Under the pieces are notes generated by a model that made no database searches, was not told where the DNA came from, and worked only from the letters and a program-made list of their open reading frames with translations. From the NCBI RefSeq assembly GCF_027921745.1, contig NC_079238.1, positions 1,736,001 through 1,800,000 of the forward strand: a DNA stretch of 64,000 bases, read 5' to 3'. Position 1 is the first letter of the stretch, and the number at the start of each line of letters is the position of its first letter. Positions 10,360 through 23,225 of this stretch are shown here, in pieces. A program made the position numbers and the translations under genes. The DNA comes from Schizosaccharomyces osmophilus (taxonomy: Eukaryota; Ascomycota; Schizosaccharomycetes; Schizosaccharomycetales; Schizosaccharomycetaceae).

Positions 10360-12048
10360 ATGTCTTCCAAAGGAGCATCTGCCGCAAAGAGTTCTGGCAA
10401 TGTCTTTGCCTTGGATGGCTTATCTAATTACCAGAATCAGGCTGATTCTTTCGACTACCAAGAGTATCTTCCAGAAATGGAAACAGCTTACTCTTGTCCT
10501 CTTTCAACCGTAATGGAGCAGCCTGATTATTTTCGTCAAAAGCATAATCATCCTTTACCCACGAATTCCTTAACCACTTCTTTCCCTACTAGACTCACTG
10601 ATCATATCGACTATGCGCCTTACATGAACGTTCCAATTGCTTCCTCTCTCGATTCCTCTTCTTCTTCTTACTTGAATGTTCATACAGGTGGAATTTCGGA
10701 TTCCCACTCTTATACTTCTTCCTATGGTCCTTCCCTCTCTCCTCCTTCTTCGCCCTTTGATATAGGGATTCACACGTCGTTGGATCCCCCCTCTACGATC
10801 CTTGAAGAGAACGGCAACGACCTAGAATACCAAGAAAATTTGGCATCCGTTTGGAAAAATGGTTTGGCACACGAGGGTACTAACCCTTCTTTCCCCGAAG
10901 TTCCCATTAAAGAAGAGAACGAACATTTAGCTTATTATGACAATGAAGATTATTGTCCGCCAAATCAGCTTTACCATGAGCCGGATTTTTATGCTTCTAC
11001 TGCGTTTCCTAATCCAGAGACAATTGAACCTATTCAAGAGGCCTTGTCGAGTGATTTCGTCACATTGCCCTCTTCTCCTCCTCGTTTTGAAGAACCCTGT
11101 GATTCTGTCCGCCCTAGTAATTTGACGTTGCAAATCGCAGGTTATGAACCATCCCTCACGGACATTTCCACACCAAATACCCCCGCTAATATCTCTCCTG
11201 CCTCTCCGTTTGCAACATTAACCAAGGTAGAGCCGGCCTCACCTATGAAACCTTCTTTTGCATTTGAAACCCTACCTCAATTAAGGCCAAATAACAGAGC
11301 CCTTAACTCTCAGGTATCCCTCGCTGGCGAGGTCTTGCATTCTGAAAATCAAACTTTGTCTCCTACGAGTACTCTGCATTTGGATAATCGACAAAGTGGG
11401 TTTACAGACATCTTTCATGATAAACATTCTTCAATCCCCTTTTCCAAGGCTAATAAACCCTTGGAGAATCATGAACGTCGAGGACCATGGAAACATGAGC
11501 CCAATTGTTTTGTCCCTTCCGAGAATAACCACGATAACCCTTTCCACGCACTCCAACAACAGTTTTCAAATGCTTCTGAAGCATCACATTCCGTGAAGCA
11601 GGAGCCTTTGGATTCTCAAGGTATGCATCACGCATCACCATTGTTGACACCCAAACCTCGCACGAAAATTACTGAAAACAATGGCTGCAAAACCTCTCGA
11701 AAGCAAGGTTCAAGGATCTGCCGTATTCCTCCAGAAACCATGGCCAGCTTGTATCGTGGGCCAGAAGAAGATGGCAAGTTTGTCTGTCTATTCAATGGTT
11801 GCTGCAAACGAATTCGCCGAAAGTATAATATCGAATCTCATATTCAAACCCATCTTAGTGATCGTCCTTATCGTTGTGAAACCTGCAAAGCGGGCTTTGT
11901 TAGGCATCACGATTTGAAACGACACCTGCGTATCCATGAGAATGGACGACCATACATTTGTGAATGCAGCAAGCGATTCAATCGTCTGGACGCTCTGAAT
12001 CGCCATAGACAAAGAAATATTTGCATTGGAGGATTAGACCGCAGATGA
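10360..12048 (+). CDS. ace2: Ace2, C2H2 zinc-finger activator of cell-separation genes
   Basis: An intronless frame of 562 residues. The first 450 residues are Ser/Pro/Asn-rich and disordered, with the low-complexity look of an activation region. The last 80 residues carry three zinc fingers in the Swi5/Ace2 arrangement. Finger 1 is CxxxxC (CLFNGC), finger 2 is CxxC (CETC...HLRIH) and finger 3 has the short CxC form (CECSKRF) ending in HRQRNIC. In S. pombe, Ace2 switches on the glucanases and other genes for septum dissolution at the M/G1 transition. It lies between the DUF1764 gene and ubi3, as in S. pombe. Forkhead sites upstream suggest the same periodic regulation. Confidence 0.93.
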   Translation: MSSKGASAAKSSGNVFALDGLSNYQNQADSFDYQEYLPEMETAYSCPLSTVMEQPDYFRQKHNHPLPTNSLTTSFPTRLTDHIDYAPYMNVPIASSLDSSSSSYLNVHTGGISDSHSYTSSYGPSLSPPSSPFDIGIHTSLDPPSTILEENGNDLEYQENLASVWKNGLAHEGTNPSFPEVPIKEENEHLAYYDNEDYCPPNQLYHEPDFYASTAFPNPETIEPIQEALSSDFVTLPSSPPRFEEPCDSVRPSNLTLQIAGYEPSLTDISTPNTPANISPASPFATLTKVEPASPMKPSFAFETLPQLRPNNRALNSQVSLAGEVLHSENQTLSPTSTLHLDNRQSGFTDIFHDKHSSIPFSKANKPLENHERRGPWKHEPNCFVPSENNHDNPFHALQQQFSNASEASHSVKQEPLDSQGMHHASPLLTPKPRTKITENNGCKTSRKQGSRICRIPPETMASLYRGPEEDGKFVCLFNGCCKRIRRKYNIESHIQTHLSDRPYRCETCKAGFVRHHDLKRHLRIHENGRPYICECSKRFNRLDALNRHRQRNICIGGLDRR

Positions 12049-13135
<1,087 letters not shown>

Positions 13136-13535
13136 GTGTTGTAATAAATTTGGAATTATCCTTAAATGTTTACTCTGAGCTTTATTTTCTTGTAATTAGT
13201 AATGTATCAAGTAGTTGGTTTTATTTTTCAATTATGTATTTTTGATTGTTACCTGCTCAAGGTAGCATGAACGAGGTAGCATACAGTGAGTCATCAGAGC
13301 TATGTCTAGTTTTTCGTCTCCCATGTAGTAAAAGCAAAAGGCAGGGAACTGTTAATATTCATTTAAATAAAGCCTTGTTAAAACAGGTTATTAGTTGAGT
13401 TCAGTGTCAAAATATAATTATAGCATTGCTTCCAAGTCCAACAATCTCTCAGGTTGGGTCTATCGAGGTAGGCCGGTACTTTACAGATTATTTTCTGTTT
13501 GCACATACCTCTCATTGACTTACTCAATTTTGCTA
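13136..13535. other. Intergenic, ubi3 to MMTAG2-like gene
   Basis: A 400-nt AT-rich stretch. The downstream reading frame stays open upstream to about 13395, but that extension looks like leader rather than conserved protein. Confidence 0.5.
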
Positions 13536-14210
13536 ATGGGTCGTAGTAACGCAACTCGTGGAGGCACCCGTGGCGGTCAAGGCGAATTTCAGTGGGATCA
13601 GGTGAAAGGCGATAAACAAAAGGGAAACTATTTGGGCCAGTCTATTTATGCGGCCAGTGGTCGGTGGGCGCAGGGACGCGACTTAGAGTGGTGGTCGAAA
13701 GGCAGAACTACCCAAGCAGAATCCGATCCCAATAATGAAGATGCGTACAAAAAAGAGGTACTAGAAATTAAGCATAACGAGCAAATTATGATAGCTGAAG
13801 CTCTTGGCCTTCCTCCTCCGCCTCCTCTTGGATCTGTAAGTACCTCTCAAAAACCAGTAGCAACGAAAGACACCCGAGAGCAGCGTCCGGATTATCATCA
13901 TCAAAGAAGCTCTCATAAAAAAGAAGACCATTCGCATAGGAGGTTTCGATCTCGATCTCCATCCTCTGGTGCTCGATCTCATCGGAGCGAAAGACCCAGA
14001 AAGGATGATTATCATTATAGTCGACGTAGAGATCGTGGAACCAAACGTTATTCTACAACACCCGAGCGTCCTGATGAAGAAAAAGGCTATGATCAATATC
14101 GAGATTCCCGCCATCGACGCCAACAACATAGTGATGAATTCTCTCAACGGCATTATGAAAAAGATTACCATAATCGTTCACCTTCGCCTCCTAGGCGCAG
14201 GGATTATTGA
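13536..14210 (+). CDS. MMTAG2-like conserved eukaryotic protein with RS-like tail
   Basis: I chose ATG 13536 (224 residues). From there the protein begins MGRSNATRGGTRGGQGEF and runs into WDQV...NYLGQSIYAASGRWAQGRDLEWW, which matches the N-terminal domain of multiple myeloma tumour-associated protein 2 homologs. The 47 codons upstream show no such similarity. After about residue 90, including a Pro-rich PPPPP patch, the chain becomes Arg/Ser/His/Asp-rich, resembling an RS or RD domain of splicing-associated proteins. The molecular function is not established. Nuclear RNA-related work is an inference from the tail composition. Its place between ubi3 and gls1 matches S. pombe. Confidence 0.8.
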   Translation: MGRSNATRGGTRGGQGEFQWDQVKGDKQKGNYLGQSIYAASGRWAQGRDLEWWSKGRTTQAESDPNNEDAYKKEVLEIKHNEQIMIAEALGLPPPPPLGSVSTSQKPVATKDTREQRPDYHHQRSSHKKEDHSHRRFRSRSPSSGARSHRSERPRKDDYHYSRRRDRGTKRYSTTPERPDEEKGYDQYRDSRHRRQQHSDEFSQRHYEKDYHNRSPSPPRRRDY

Positions 14211-14327
14211 ATTACAAGTATTTATAGCTAATTATATCTATGAACCACAATACAAATGCTTTACTAGTATGACCATTCTTGAAAAATATTATTATAAAAC
14301 ATAAACAGGCATCATAATTCTATCTCC

Positions 14328-16839
14328 TTAATACTTTTCTGACATAATATTCACAATAACTGTTGTCCAACCAGTAAAATCTTTAGTTCTTTGGCCAACA
14401 CCAGTAACGGAATCGTACTGCTCCCAGAAGATGCCTGTACGTTTCCAGTTGTCAAAGACGGTGTTCACAACGTTAAGACGAAGTTCTTCGTAAATAGACT
14501 TAGCCAATCCTTGACTAGGTCCAGGAACATGGATGTAATTCTGATAAAGACTGCTCAATATCAAATAATTCATATTCATCCAGACAGGGCCACGCCAGTA
14601 GTTTTCGTCCGTTCCAAAGTAAGGATCATTCAAACTCAAACTTCGAATACCGTAAGGAGACCACAACTCACTTTCATCTCTAATCATATTTAATATGGTT
14701 GTCAATTTTTCAGATTCAGCAGGCAAAAGACCCAACATCAATGGCAACAACGAAACATATCCCTTGTGACAAATATATCTAGGATCATCATATTGATCGA
14801 CACTAGCATCACAGTAAGCTTGAACTTCCTCATCCCAGTGAAGATCATCTAAGTTTCGAAGCATAGCATATTCATTCTTGGCTAACTTCTCGGCTTCCTC
14901 GCTTTCACCTAAGAATTCAGCAACAAAACGTAGACTCTTTGTGAAAGAAGTCATCCAGCTTAGCAAATCAACGTGTAGTTCAGCAACGCTAGGAGGCTGA
15001 GGTCTAGGATAGTCATCTAAACCACTAGCGAGACAATGCTGATACGTACGACCACGCCAGCGATAGCCTTCAACATTAGAGAACGATTCACGTTCCCACG
15101 TATCGAAATCACCATGTTGAGTCTTTCTGAACCATTCGTAATGGCGCAACATTAAGGGAAATAATTCCTGTAGAAATTGAATAGACATTTCAGGATTTGA
15201 AACCGAAACAGAGCGAAGGTAATCCAAATCTTCTAAAGAATAATCAGAACCTACATCATTAAAAGACTTCTTATGGTCCTGCTCTTTCAATTTTTCTATA
15301 TAAGCCTTCAAAGCCAAAATGAGAGTGGGAGGATTTGCGATATCGGGATATTGAGTTTGAAACTCATCAGGAACCTTGCTACGAGCTTCAGGTCCAAGAA
15401 TCTGTTCACGACCGACCCAACCTTCTTCATTAACGAGAGAAAACCAACTTTTCAAGATTTCCAAACTACATTGTTAGTTTAAATGTGAAAAAAGTTACTA
15501 CATACCTAAAATCATTATCCCAAAGACCAATTGGCAAAAGATGGAACCCTTCATCCCAGTAAAACCCTCGTGGAAAGTGAGATCTACTGGGAATAGCAGT
15601 AAGCAAATGGCGCTCCTTATCAAAGAAAGCAGTATTTTCAGATAGTTTTTCTTTAGCACTTTCGAAACCTTGCATAAACTCATAATCTTCATCATCAGGT
15701 TCGATAGGAGTTTTACTGACAACTGAATCTCCTTCGAAAAATCCAACGTTACCGAATAGGTTAGCAAAAGCAAACTCAGCAAAACGTTGGTACTCTGGAT
15801 TTTCGTCGTAGGGGTATTTCAATGGAAATACTTCTTGAAATTTGTTTGAAAAGTCTATGTGATTTTCTTCAATTGTCTTGGTAATCAGTTCCTCAGAAGC
15901 CACTTGGGTTTTGGCAGTATTAAAGACAATGTCAAACACAAATTCTCCCTTAAATACCTTTTGGATGAACTGAAGACCATCACCACCAGGAACGTTTGGT
16001 AAAAGCAATGCTTCATATGCAGGAGGTAAATCATCTAAAGTTTTCATATTGCCATGTTCACTCAATACTTTCATTTTTGTATCCAGCAAATAAAGAAGGA
16101 TTTCAGAAGTCTGCCATACTTCCTTAGAGTTGATTTGGAAGCCAGCATAATAATCCTTGTCCATGGTAGTACTCTCCAAGTCTTCCACCCTACTAGTACT
16201 AGGATGCTTGCCCATGCGGTTAAAAGTGTGAACACGGAATTTGCCCAAATCGGGTGTTTGGCCTTCCATGAAAACTTTCTTGGGAGATGTTGCTTTCAGC
16301 TCCAAGTTGCCTTCTCCGTTCACATAGGCGTAAAAAAATAGAGCCGTAGTCAAGTCCTCAGGGGCGCCAGGAAGAGGAGTACCATGAACACGCAAAGCCC
16401 AGTTTCCATCTGGTAACTTAACGAATTCGGTTACCATTTTTATACCCATAAGAAGATCCTCAATCACTTGTTGACCACCTCGGCGAACATCATAGGAAGT
16501 CCAACCGAAAGTGCCAATATCATCTCCGTGTTCTGCACGGTGACGAAGTTCTTAAATGTCTGTTAGTGTTTTGAAAGGATAATGCTTTCGTGCCAACATA
16601 CTTGAAAATCTGGCATAATCATCGACATTAGCCCACATCAATCCGCTCATTAGGGAATTTGGAACTTTTGGACGTATGCCTACATATAGATTTGGACGAT
16701 AAGGTCCCCATAACAAAGAGTCGTTTACTGCATTTTCAATTGCGTTGACGTTTGCGTGAGAAAGGAGCGCATTCCAGAGTAAAAACACAGTTCCAAGTAG
16801 GAACCATGAAGTTACTCTAAAGACAGGATTTAATACCAT
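14328..16839 (-). CDS. gls1: Glucosidase I (GH63), ER N-glycan trimming, 3 exons
   Basis: Exons on the minus strand are 16839-16602, 16550-15506 and 15465-14328, giving 806 residues, the family's usual length. The 51-nt intron (GTATGT, CTAAC) joins DDYARFS to KLRHRAEHGDDIGTFGW. The 40-nt intron joins GLWDND to FSLEILKSWF. An N-terminal signal anchor lies at about residues 9-27. GH63 landmarks include LLWGPYRPNLYVG, FPRGFYWDEGFHLL and, near the C-terminus, YWRGPVWMNMNYL and DFTGWT. The enzyme removes the terminal alpha-1,2 glucose from Glc3Man9GlcNAc2 on new glycoproteins in the ER lumen. Confidence 0.95.
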
Positions 16840-17162
16840 CGCGTACTCTCACCAGAAGTATCGACGACAGATTTGTGCTTTGGAGTAGAATGCTGCTTTG
16901 CTACTATACTTATAAAGTTCTTCGATTTTCTGTGCTACGGTACGTTATTAAATTTGAAAGCAGTGAGAGTGACGAGCTAGTAGTAAGATGAATTTCACTT
17001 TTTAAAGAAAAGAAATGAAAAGCTATAGATGTCCTTTTAACATACTCAGTTTACAGTTGTATTCGAGAAAGGTGGTAGTTGTTATGTTGAGGAGCAAATC
17101 GACCTAAGCAGGATCAAAAAATCAGATTAGAAAGCCATTAATAATAATCAAAAAGTAATCAC
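16840..17162. other. Intergenic, idp1 3' to gls1 5'
   Basis: 323 nt holding the gls1 promoter side. I see nothing recognisable. Confidence 0.5.
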
Positions 17163-18479
17163 CTAAGAACTCTTTGCAAGTTCAGAGTTAAGCTCAGATT
17201 TAACCGCATCCAAAAATTCGAAAGTATCGACGTATTCTTTGACATCAGGACTCAAAATACAAAGATCCTTTGTCATAATACCCTTTTGAACGCAATTGAC
17301 ACAAGCACGCTCAAGGGCATTGGAAAAGTTAACTAAGGGTTCGTTGTTATCCAAACGACCACGTTGAGCAAGACCGCGAGTCCAGGCAAAGATAGATGCA
17401 ATACTGTTTGTGGAAGTCTTCTTGCCTTGGAGGTGTTGCATATAATGACGCTGAACAGTGCCGTGAGCAGCCTCACTTTCAAAAGTACGGCCATTGGGGT
17501 GAATCAAGACAGAGGTCATAAGGCCCAAAGAGCCATAAGCTTGAGCAACGATATCGGACATAACATCACCATCATAGTTCTTGCAAGCCCAGACAAATCC
17601 ACCATTGGACTTGATAGCTTGGGCAACCATATCATCAATCAAGCGGTGTTGATACCATAAACCAAGTTTTTCAAACTCACCCTTGTAATCAGAATCATAG
17701 ATTTCTTGGAAGGTATCCTTGAATCTACCATCATATTGCTTCAGAATAGTATTCTTGGTAGAAAGGTACAAGGGCATCTTCTTTTGAAGGGCCATTTGGA
17801 ATGAACTGTGGGCAAATCCGCGGATAGAGTCATCAGTGTTGTACATAGACATTGCGACGCCAGGACCAGAAAACTCATAAACGTTGTGGGTTTGCTTAGC
17901 AGCCTCGTTGTTCTTTGGGGTAAAAGACATTTCCAATAAGCCTGGTCCAGAGGCAATCATATCGGTAGATTTGTATTGATCACCAAAGGCATGACGACCA
18001 ATGCAGATAGGATTTGTCCATCCCGGGATGTACTTGGGAATGTTGTTAATAAGAATGGGTTCACGGAATACAGTACCGTTCAAAATGTTTCGGATTGTAC
18101 CATTAGGAGATTTCCACATCTTCTTCAAGTTGTATTCCTTGACACGAGCTTCATCAGGAGTAATTGTAGCGCACTTCACACCAACATCGTGTTTAGTAAT
18201 AGCATTGGCGGCATCCACAGTGATTTTGTCACTAGTTTTGTCACGAGCCTCAATACCAAGGTCATAATAATCCAATTTAATGTTCATGTAAGGGAGAACA
18301 AGCTTCTCACGAATAATTTGCCAAATGACACGAGTCATTTCGTCACCATCCATTTCTACCATTGGGTTTTTAACATCAATCTTTTGAAATGGTTTAGAAG
18401 ACGCAAAGCGAACATTGCGATAAAGGCTTGCTGCCTTTCTAACCTGTTTAAAAGGCATATTTGGACGTACGGCAAACAT
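17163..18479 (-). CDS. idp1: Mitochondrial NADP-dependent isocitrate dehydrogenase
   Basis: ATG 18479 gives 438 residues. Upstream in-frame codons lack an ATG. The first about 30 residues ([22 protein letters not shown]) are basic and hydroxylated with no acids, so they look like a mitochondrial presequence. Eukaryotic NADP-IDH landmarks follow: [13 protein letters not shown] near the start, a substrate loop with [24 protein letters not shown] (metal-binding Asp residues) and [10 protein letters not shown]. It oxidises isocitrate to 2-oxoglutarate and makes matrix NADPH. It lies between gls1 and cbc1 on the same strand, as in S. pombe. No intron is needed. Confidence 0.95.
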   Translation of the reverse strand: MFAVRPNMPFKQVRKAASLYRNVRFASSKPFQKIDVKNPMVEMDGDEMTRVIWQIIREKLVLPYMNIKLDYYDLGIEARDKTSDKITVDAANAITKHDVGVKCATITPDEARVKEYNLKKMWKSPNGTIRNILNGTVFREPILINNIPKYIPGWTNPICIGRHAFGDQYKSTDMIASGPGLLEMSFTPKNNEAAKQTHNVYEFSGPGVAMSMYNTDDSIRGFAHSSFQMALQKKMPLYLSTKNTILKQYDGRFKDTFQEIYDSDYKGEFEKLGLWYQHRLIDDMVAQAIKSNGGFVWACKNYDGDVMSDIVAQAYGSLGLMTSVLIHPNGRTFESEAAHGTVQRHYMQHLQGKKTSTNSIASIFAWTRGLAQRGRLDNNEPLVNFSNALERACVNCVQKGIMTKDLCILSPDVKEYVDTFEFLDAVKSELNSELAKSS

Positions 18480-19061
18480 CCTATATACAACAAAAATCAA
18501 CTAGATAACTACAAAAATAAAGGCTATCAAACTCCCAGAACGTATAGCGTCTTTCAAAATTTGGTAGTTTACAGGTTACTATGCTCGCTCGTTAAGCATT
18601 ACTTCGGTCGATGGGAAGCATAAGATTGATTCAAGATAACCTAGGAAACTGATCTAATCAGATCAAGAATGTAAACAAAACGTAAAATGCGAAAAAGTTG
18701 AAAAACAATATTTAGTAACTAATGAAAGGATTATTGGCATTGATGGACAACTTTAGTTGAATTCAGTTGGCATTTCATAGTACTATGATTACCTGCATCT
18801 GGAATAACACCTAGAATTAACCTTGAAGTTATTAGCTTAATCTAATAATATTTACAATAAAATAGAAAAATAATAAAATAATATGACAAGCACATGAATG
18901 TCATAAACCGTACTTTTATTCCAAAGTGTAAATTATCTATGTTGACGCTGTTTTTTAAGGTCGAAATAAAGAAAGCGCTCCTTATATAGTTCCCTTTCTA
19001 TACCGGATAATCCAGTCAAGGATTTAGACAATCAATCAATTTTCATTATAAGGGTTATCTT
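18480..19061. other. Intergenic, cbc1 3' to idp1 5'
   Basis: A very AT-rich 582-nt region with a GTAAACAAA word near 18670. I see no coding sequence. The regulatory meaning of the single word is unclear. Confidence 0.5.
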
Positions 19062-21330
19062 CTATTCACTAATTTGACCATAAACAGATTCCAAATTGTT
19101 CTGGATTAGTTGAATCCAGTGAGGTATCCAAGGAACACTTTCGTATTCGGATTTCCGCTTGGGCAACTCCGTAAATAAAAGATTTAAAACTGTATCTTTT
19201 TCTTCCTTGGATTCCCTGATGAGTTCTTTTAAGTTTTCATTATCACTATTTACAGTTTCTAGTCGAGCATCCATCTTCTCTAAGGACATGTGCATTAAAA
19301 ACCATGTCCAACTCTTGGCCCAAATAGATGAATCCTTCTGATCTAGTAGCCATCGAAAAACAGACGTGATACTCACAATTGAGTAGTTGAGCATTTTGCT
19401 CAACCAAATGACTGCAGTACTTGGTTGTAATCTCCAGCATGAAAACAATACGTCGATTGTTTCCATTTCGGTTAATAATGATTCTCTAGAAAAATGCTTG
19501 ATAACATCCAAATGTTTTTCAAATGTATTCGAAGCGTGGGAAAGGGATTTCGAACCAAGACTATAAGCACATGCCATTAAGAACCTCACTCCGGAAATCT
19601 CAGAAGTTGGGTTTTCCTCAACAGACTTGAGAGCCGAAGATATCACTTCGATAGGTTTGTGTATCCTTAAATGGTTGGTTACCTCTTTAAAGTTTGCGTG
19701 CAGTGGATGTGATTCATCTTCATAAGGGATTTCAGGCTTTGGTGCTTCAGGTGCCATTAATTGATGCAACGGTTCCGGTAGAGAATCACGGATGCGTGAC
19801 CAATAGCTCAACTCTAGTTCCTTGGAAATCGTTTCTCTCATGAACACCTTTTTTGGGTGAAAATCTTCTAACTCTATGTTACTTACCCATTCCTGCCACT
19901 TCCAGAAAAAGTTAAAGTTACTTAGGTGGTGAGAAAACCAGTTGATGAATTTCTCAAAAGTTCCCATTGGGAGGTTTTCACTAATATTAAACACAAAACG
20001 AATAATCCTTCCGAATGTTGGCGCTAAAATTTTGGGAGCAACCCGGCAACACTCTGTAAGTAACGAGTGGTAATAGACGGGCTTGAAAGCAGACTTGCTT
20101 GTCAGTAGTTCCGAAAAAATTGCTTCTGTTATAATATCTTCTACTTTCCAACGAGACTCCTCTGCATCCAGCTTGGGAAGCTCGCCAATCGGAGTACCAC
20201 GTAAAGCAAACGTCTTGTAGGTAAAGTACACATCAAGATCCGTCAAAATTTGAGCCGCTTCCATACGGTTGTATTCAAGATGATTTATTATATCAACAGT
20301 AACGTCTCGAAAAACACTGGAAGCAATGTTAAGGGTTTCTGGTGTAGTGCGAATTTCAGAAGTATGGAATATTTCTACAAAGGGGCGGAAACTCGGCGAT
20401 TTCAACTGCTCTTCTGATACGGAAGTAGACCATTCAAATGATTTTGAGATCACAGGTGAAACTTTGGCTAAGTCTGACTCAAATGCTTCCCAAGGACGAG
20501 GTAAATAAGAAAATTGAAGCCCGTTGTCCTTCTCGAGAACGAGTTGGCGATATAAAAGATCCAATTCTTCCTCAGTATATTCTTCGGAATTAGAAAACGG
20601 GTTTCTTACTTGATGTAACAATGGCTTTCTTAATTCAACGTAAGATGCACATCGTTGAATCCAATCTTCAACTAAAGCTACTTTTTCAGGATGCTTAGAT
20701 GCGACGCAGTAATATGGAATATCAATCAAAACTATTTTCAATAGTTGATCTCCAAAAGTGGAAGGCGCCGTTTGCTCGCCTAGCCTGTCTAAAAATTTGG
20801 TGAAGATGGGTTCTACACCCTCCGATTCATAGATGCGACTAAGGCATATAAGCAAACGGAAAACAATTTTAGCCTGATAATAGTCGTATTGTTCTAAAGA
20901 AAACACCAATTTGGATTGCAAAATCTCCACACCACGTTCAGCCAAAAGAGGTGCTTTTAATGCAGCCCGCATCATCAGTGTTGCCAAATGCGCTACTTTA
21001 ATAGGAATAGAAAGAGCTCTGTAAACATTGTTAGAAAAAAGCACTTTATCTTCCATAAAGAAGGTACAAAACAACATACGTTTCAAGAATACAATTCAGA
21101 ATGGCAGACACACTCTCTTCTTCATGAGACTCACGACTCACAGACATAGCGACATAATTAATGTCTTCTGTAACGACAGGATTAACACGAGGATCTGCTA
21201 GAAATGTAATATCCTTTTTTATGCGATAACCAAGAAGTTCTTGAGGATTTGCCCTATTAGGGCGAAACCCAGTGTCAGATTCCTCTCTACCACGCTTCCT
21301 TGATCGTATGGGAGTACGATAGGAAGACAT
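19062..21330 (-). CDS. cbc1: Nuclear cap-binding complex large subunit Cbc1 (CBP80), 2 exons
   Basis: Exons 21330-21080 and 21018-19062 give 735 residues. The 61-nt intron has GTATGT and CTAAC near its end, and joins NCILET to ALSIPIKVAHLATLMMRAAL in frame. The start MSSYRTPIRSRKRGREESD has a bipartite nuclear-localisation look, like CBP80. The rest is all-helical, with the MIF4G-like N-terminal lobe and later helices (ESEGVEPIFTKFLDRLG; QILTDLDVYFTYKTFAL). Partnered with Cbc2, it binds m7G caps and guides splicing, 3' processing and export. It sits between idp1 and the FAD oxidase, as in S. pombe. Confidence 0.9.
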
Positions 21331-21494
21331 TTTGTATGTTTCGACCGCGTTTGGAGTTTCGTAGGCAAGCAAGCAAAGATGCAACCTTTTTCGTGTCAGG
21401 TAACAATGAAACAACACAAGTACCATAAACGAAAGGCTGGGATTGTCAGAAAAACCAAAAAGAATAAATAAACTAGAAAAATGATATAATATCG

Positions 21495-22722
21495 TTAATC
21501 GTCAATTTCTATACTTTTAATTGTTCCCTCCAAAATCAATTCTGCCATCCAAAGACCAGTGGCAGGTCCTTGGGTTATGCCCCAGCTTGCATGTCCAGCG
21601 GCGATATAAATTCCAGAGCGTGAAGTCGTTAAAATAGGAATCCCAGTTACTCTGTTTTTCGGGAGAAAAGCACAAGTGCAATCAATTACTTCCGACTTTA
21701 CCTTCTCTGCTAGTAGCAGATCAAATGTTTCTTTTAAATCCATTAGATGCTGAGAATTGATTTGAATAGCCTCATTGCCTTTGGGCAGTGGAATGAATAA
21801 AGTGGATCCTGTAATGAATGCTTTGTTATTTGGAAGAAAATGCACTTCTACGCTTCTTTCTTGGAACTCTGGGTTCTGTAGATTCACATTGCAGATGGTT
21901 ACATACTCTTTAGATTCACAACCTTCCAAGTCTAACAGAAGCGACTGAGCAAATAAACATCCTATTCCGGAATAAGGAAGAATATAACCAGTCCAAGCAC
22001 CTGCGCTCACACAAACTTTATCGGCATCCAGTATAATGGTATCGCGTGTATCGTACCCTTTAGGTACATAATGTACGCTATTGTTTTTTACATCGGTTAC
22101 TTTTCCATAAATAATCTGGACTCCTCGCTCACTAATTTTTTCGAAAAAGAAATCACAAAATTTTTTGCCATTGAGGATCATAAACTCGTTTCTGTCTCCA
22201 AGTTTTGAGCCTATTCTCCAAGGTTAATATACACAACTTATTTTTCCAGAGACAATTGGAGAAGAAGTCCATCAGAAAATTACTTACATTTTTGAAGGTG
22301 TTCATCACTAAAATAATCAAACTGTTCCGGTAATTTTGAGACATGGTCATTGAATTTTGTAAAATTCATTAGCCAAGGCTCTACGTAACGGAATTCCCAT
22401 TTGTTTTTACCGTCATATAGGTCATTCAGCCGTTGATGCAACCTGACAGAAGCTTCCGTTAGAGGATGGAGAGCTTCGTTTTGCCATTGAGAAGTAATTA
22501 AAGCAGATGGAATCGAAGATGATCCGGATGCCACCTCATTCGATTCCACAATTATGATTTCCATCCTTCCTTCTTTATATAGCTCGTGTTCAGTCAAATA
22601 AAAGCTTGTACAAATTCCAATAATGCCACCTTTAGACTTCATGTTAAAAACAGTGTATAAGATCGCTTATAAACAAACATACATCCTACAATAATGCATT
22701 TCAGCTTCCCGTTGTCCTCCAT
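21495..22722 (-). CDS. FAD-dependent amino-acid-oxidase family protein, 3 exons
   Basis: Exons 22722-22683, 22629-22288 and 22210-21495 encode 365 residues. The first 40-nt exon (MEDNGKLKCIIV) matters. After removal of a 53-nt intron, the join creates the dinucleotide-binding motif G13-C14-G15-I-I-G18, which no single open frame shows. Later landmarks are ASGSSSIPSALI, DADKVCVSAGAWTG and, at the C-terminus, GIYIAAGHASWGITQGPATG, all DAO-fold features. The S. pombe neighbour of cbc1 is an FAD oxidoreductase related to budding-yeast Tda3, linked to endosome-to-Golgi traffic. The substrate cannot be told from sequence. Confidence 0.85.
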
Positions 22723-23225
22723 TCTTTTTTCAAAGTTTTTCTCTACTGTTCCTGGTACTGCCTATCCATTAATCCTCAAAAGGACAAATACTTGGTAATG
22801 TTATTGGTTGATTACTCTACACAACTTCTTGTCGTAGTATGACACTTTTACTTTCGATAATAACAATAATGAGAATCATCATGCGTACATTCATTTTATC
22901 AAGATTATTTCAACATGACAGCTCATATGCAATTTAAACGTCGTCAAGCATAACTCAATTGGTTTGGTTTATTTCTTTCATTGCAAAATTCCACCGCAGA
23001 ATAAATGTAAATTTTATATCTTTAATTTTAATTAAAACGTCGGTTTAGAATGCTGAAATTGCAAATTCATATTTAGTTCACCGACCATGCCTGTTTACCA
23101 ACGAACTCTAACAAATATTGTTTATAACATATAAGGTAATTTACAGAAACACACTAGATTCCTCTGCCAACAAAGAAACACCATATACGAACATTTGCTT
23201 TTCATCAATATCATCTGGCGATGCT
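22723..23225. other. Divergent promoter region, FAD oxidase / trs120
   Basis: A 503-nt AT-rich region between divergently transcribed genes. I see no clear motif. Confidence 0.5.
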
